A DNA stretch of 6,463 bases. Origin: Clostridiales bacterium (GTDB lineage: Bacteria; Bacillota; Clostridia; Peptostreptococcales; Anaerovoracaceae). Shown in pieces: positions 5,531 through 6,463 of this stretch. The stretch is taken from contig JAAYHT010000029.1 of assembly GCA_012735285.1 (NCBI GenBank), forward strand, positions 1-6,463, written 5' to 3'. The position numbers and the translations under genes were made by a program. Position 1 is the stretch's first letter. Each line of letters begins with the position of its first letter. A model generated the notes under the pieces. That model saw nothing but the letters and a program-made list of their open reading frames with translations. It did no database searches and was not told where the DNA came from.

Positions 5531-6463
5531 TGCTCTTTTCAAACCTTTCTACGACTTCATCGATACCGCCTGCAAACAGGAACATCGACTCAGGAATATG
5601 ATCGTGCTTGCCTTCAATAATCTCCTTAAATCCTCTTATGGTTTCTTTTAATGGAATGTATTTACCCTTAACACCCGTAAACTGTTCTGCAACGTGGAAG
5701 GGTTGAGATAGGAATCTCTGTACCTTCCTCGCTCTAGAAACTATCAACTTATCCGATTCATCTAGCTCATCCATACCTAGGATAGCGATGATATCCTGTA
5801 AATCCTTATACTTCTGTAGTACCTCCTGCACACCTCTTGCAACGTTATAATGCTCCTCACCGATTATTAGAGGATCCATGATACGGGATGTTGATTCCAG
5901 AGGATCAACAGCAGGGTAAATTCCCAGTTCTGCAATTGAACGGGAAAGTACAGTAGTAGCATCTAGGTGAGCAAAGGTTGTAGCAGGTGCCGGGTCTGTA
6001 AGGTCGTCAGCAGGTACGTATATAGCCTGAACTGATGTGATAGATCCCTTCTTTGTAGATGTGATTCTCTCCTGAAGAGCTCCCATCTCAGTGGCCAGTG
6101 TGGGCTGGTAGCCTACTGCACTTGGTACACGACCCAAAAGTGCCGATACTTCAGATCCTGCCTGGGTAAATCTGAATATATTATCTATGAAAAGTAGAAC
6201 ATCCTGGTGTTCATAATCTCTGAAATATTCTGCCATCGTGAGCCCTGTGAGAGCTACCCTCATCCTGGCTCCAGGGGGCTCATTCATCTGACCAAAGACC
6301 ATTGCAGTCTTATCTATTACTCCGGATTCAATCATCTCGTAGTAGAGGTCGTTACCTTCTCTGGTTCTTTCCCCTACTCCGGCAAATACTGAGATACCGC
6401 CGTGCTCTTTAGCTATGTTGTTGATAAGCTCCTGTATAAGAACGGTCTTTCCTACTCCAGCAC
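5523..6463 (-). CDS. atpD: F-type ATP synthase beta subunit (partial, N-terminus missing)
   Basis: The last 312 residues of the catalytic beta subunit (full length about 460-475); the gene continues past the right edge. It forms the three catalytic sites of F1. The window opens inside the Walker A loop (AGVGKT, 6461-6444). It continues with AGVGERTREGND, whose GER glutamate (6371-6369) is the expected catalytic base, then the ALTGLTMAEYFRD segment, Walker B LLFID (6197-6183), and SALLGRVPSAVGYQPTLATEMG. The DELSEED loop reads DELDESD (5771-5751), keeping the acidic character. The C-terminal helical domain ends EVVERFEKSNG. An ATG at 6335 is internal, because the frame runs open with conserved beta-subunit sequence to the window edge. 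Its stop overlaps the atpC start by 8 bases, implying coupled translation. All visible catalytic residues are intact. Confidence 0.98.
   Translation of the reverse strand, partial: AGVGKTVLIQELINNIAKEHGGISVFAGVGERTREGNDLYYEMIESGVIDKTAMVFGQMNEPPGARMRVALTGLTMAEYFRDYEHQDVLLFIDNIFRFTQAGSEVSALLGRVPSAVGYQPTLATEMGALQERITSTKKGSITSVQAIYVPADDLTDPAPATTFAHLDATTVLSRSIAELGIYPAVDPLESTSRIMDPLIIGEEHYNVARGVQEVLQKYKDLQDIIAILGMDELDESDKLIVSRARKVQRFLSQPFHVAEQFTGVKGKYIPLKETIRGFKEIIEGKHDHIPESMFLFAGGIDEVVERFEKSNG

Noticed and set aside
5171..5620. Plus-strand open frames opposite atpC and the end of atpD
   Set aside because: They lie antisense to highly conserved ATP synthase genes and encode sequence that matches no family I know; open reading there reflects codon use on the real strand.
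1..6463. CRISPR arrays, tRNA or rRNA genes, insertion sequences, phage attachment sites
   Set aside because: No regularly spaced repeats, no cloverleaf-like or rRNA-like segments, and no transposase or integrase sequence were found; nearly all of the window is accounted for by conserved genes.

Overview
The window looks like a chromosomal segment of a low-to-moderate GC anaerobic Bacillota, most likely of the class Clostridia. This rests on the clostridial flavour of the AtpC and AtpD proteins, a LoaP-type NusG paralogue, Shine-Dalgarno sites of the AAGGAG kind and sigma-A-like promoters. I cannot name a genus. Every gene I can support lies on the minus strand, so the window reads from right to left.

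Right part (about 6463 down to 5108): the end of an F-type ATP synthase operon. It holds the 3' two thirds of atpD (beta subunit, cut by the window edge just inside the Walker A loop) and atpC (epsilon), which overlaps the atpD stop by 8 bases.

Middle (5107 to 1306): three genes in close succession. They are a TolC/outer-membrane-efflux-family protein with a signal peptide, a MurJ/MviN-family lipid II flippase, and a soluble protein resembling the poorly characterised DUF7309/DUF6930 proteins. A candidate sigma-A promoter overlapping the atpC stop codon could give these genes their own transcription, and I see no terminator separating them from atpDC. The theme is cell envelope, but the third gene has no known role.

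Left part (1305 to 1): a new transcription unit. A 151-base gap holds a promoter with a perfect extended -10 box, a 20-bp palindrome at the expected transcript start, and a strong bulged RNA stem-loop. It is followed by loaP (a specialised processive antiterminator) and, 27 bases later, a DegT/DnrJ/EryC1/StrS-family sugar aminotransferase that runs off the window. This has the form of the head of a surface-polysaccharide or glycoconjugate operon in which the first gene's product probably allows RNA polymerase to read through a long cluster. The leader stem-loop is the best candidate in the window for an undescribed regulatory element.

Several genes have a longest-ORF start (TTG or GTG) that is probably wrong. 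Shine-Dalgarno placement supports internal ATG starts for loaP, murJ and atpC. There are no RNA genes, CRISPR arrays, insertion sequences or clear intrinsic terminators.
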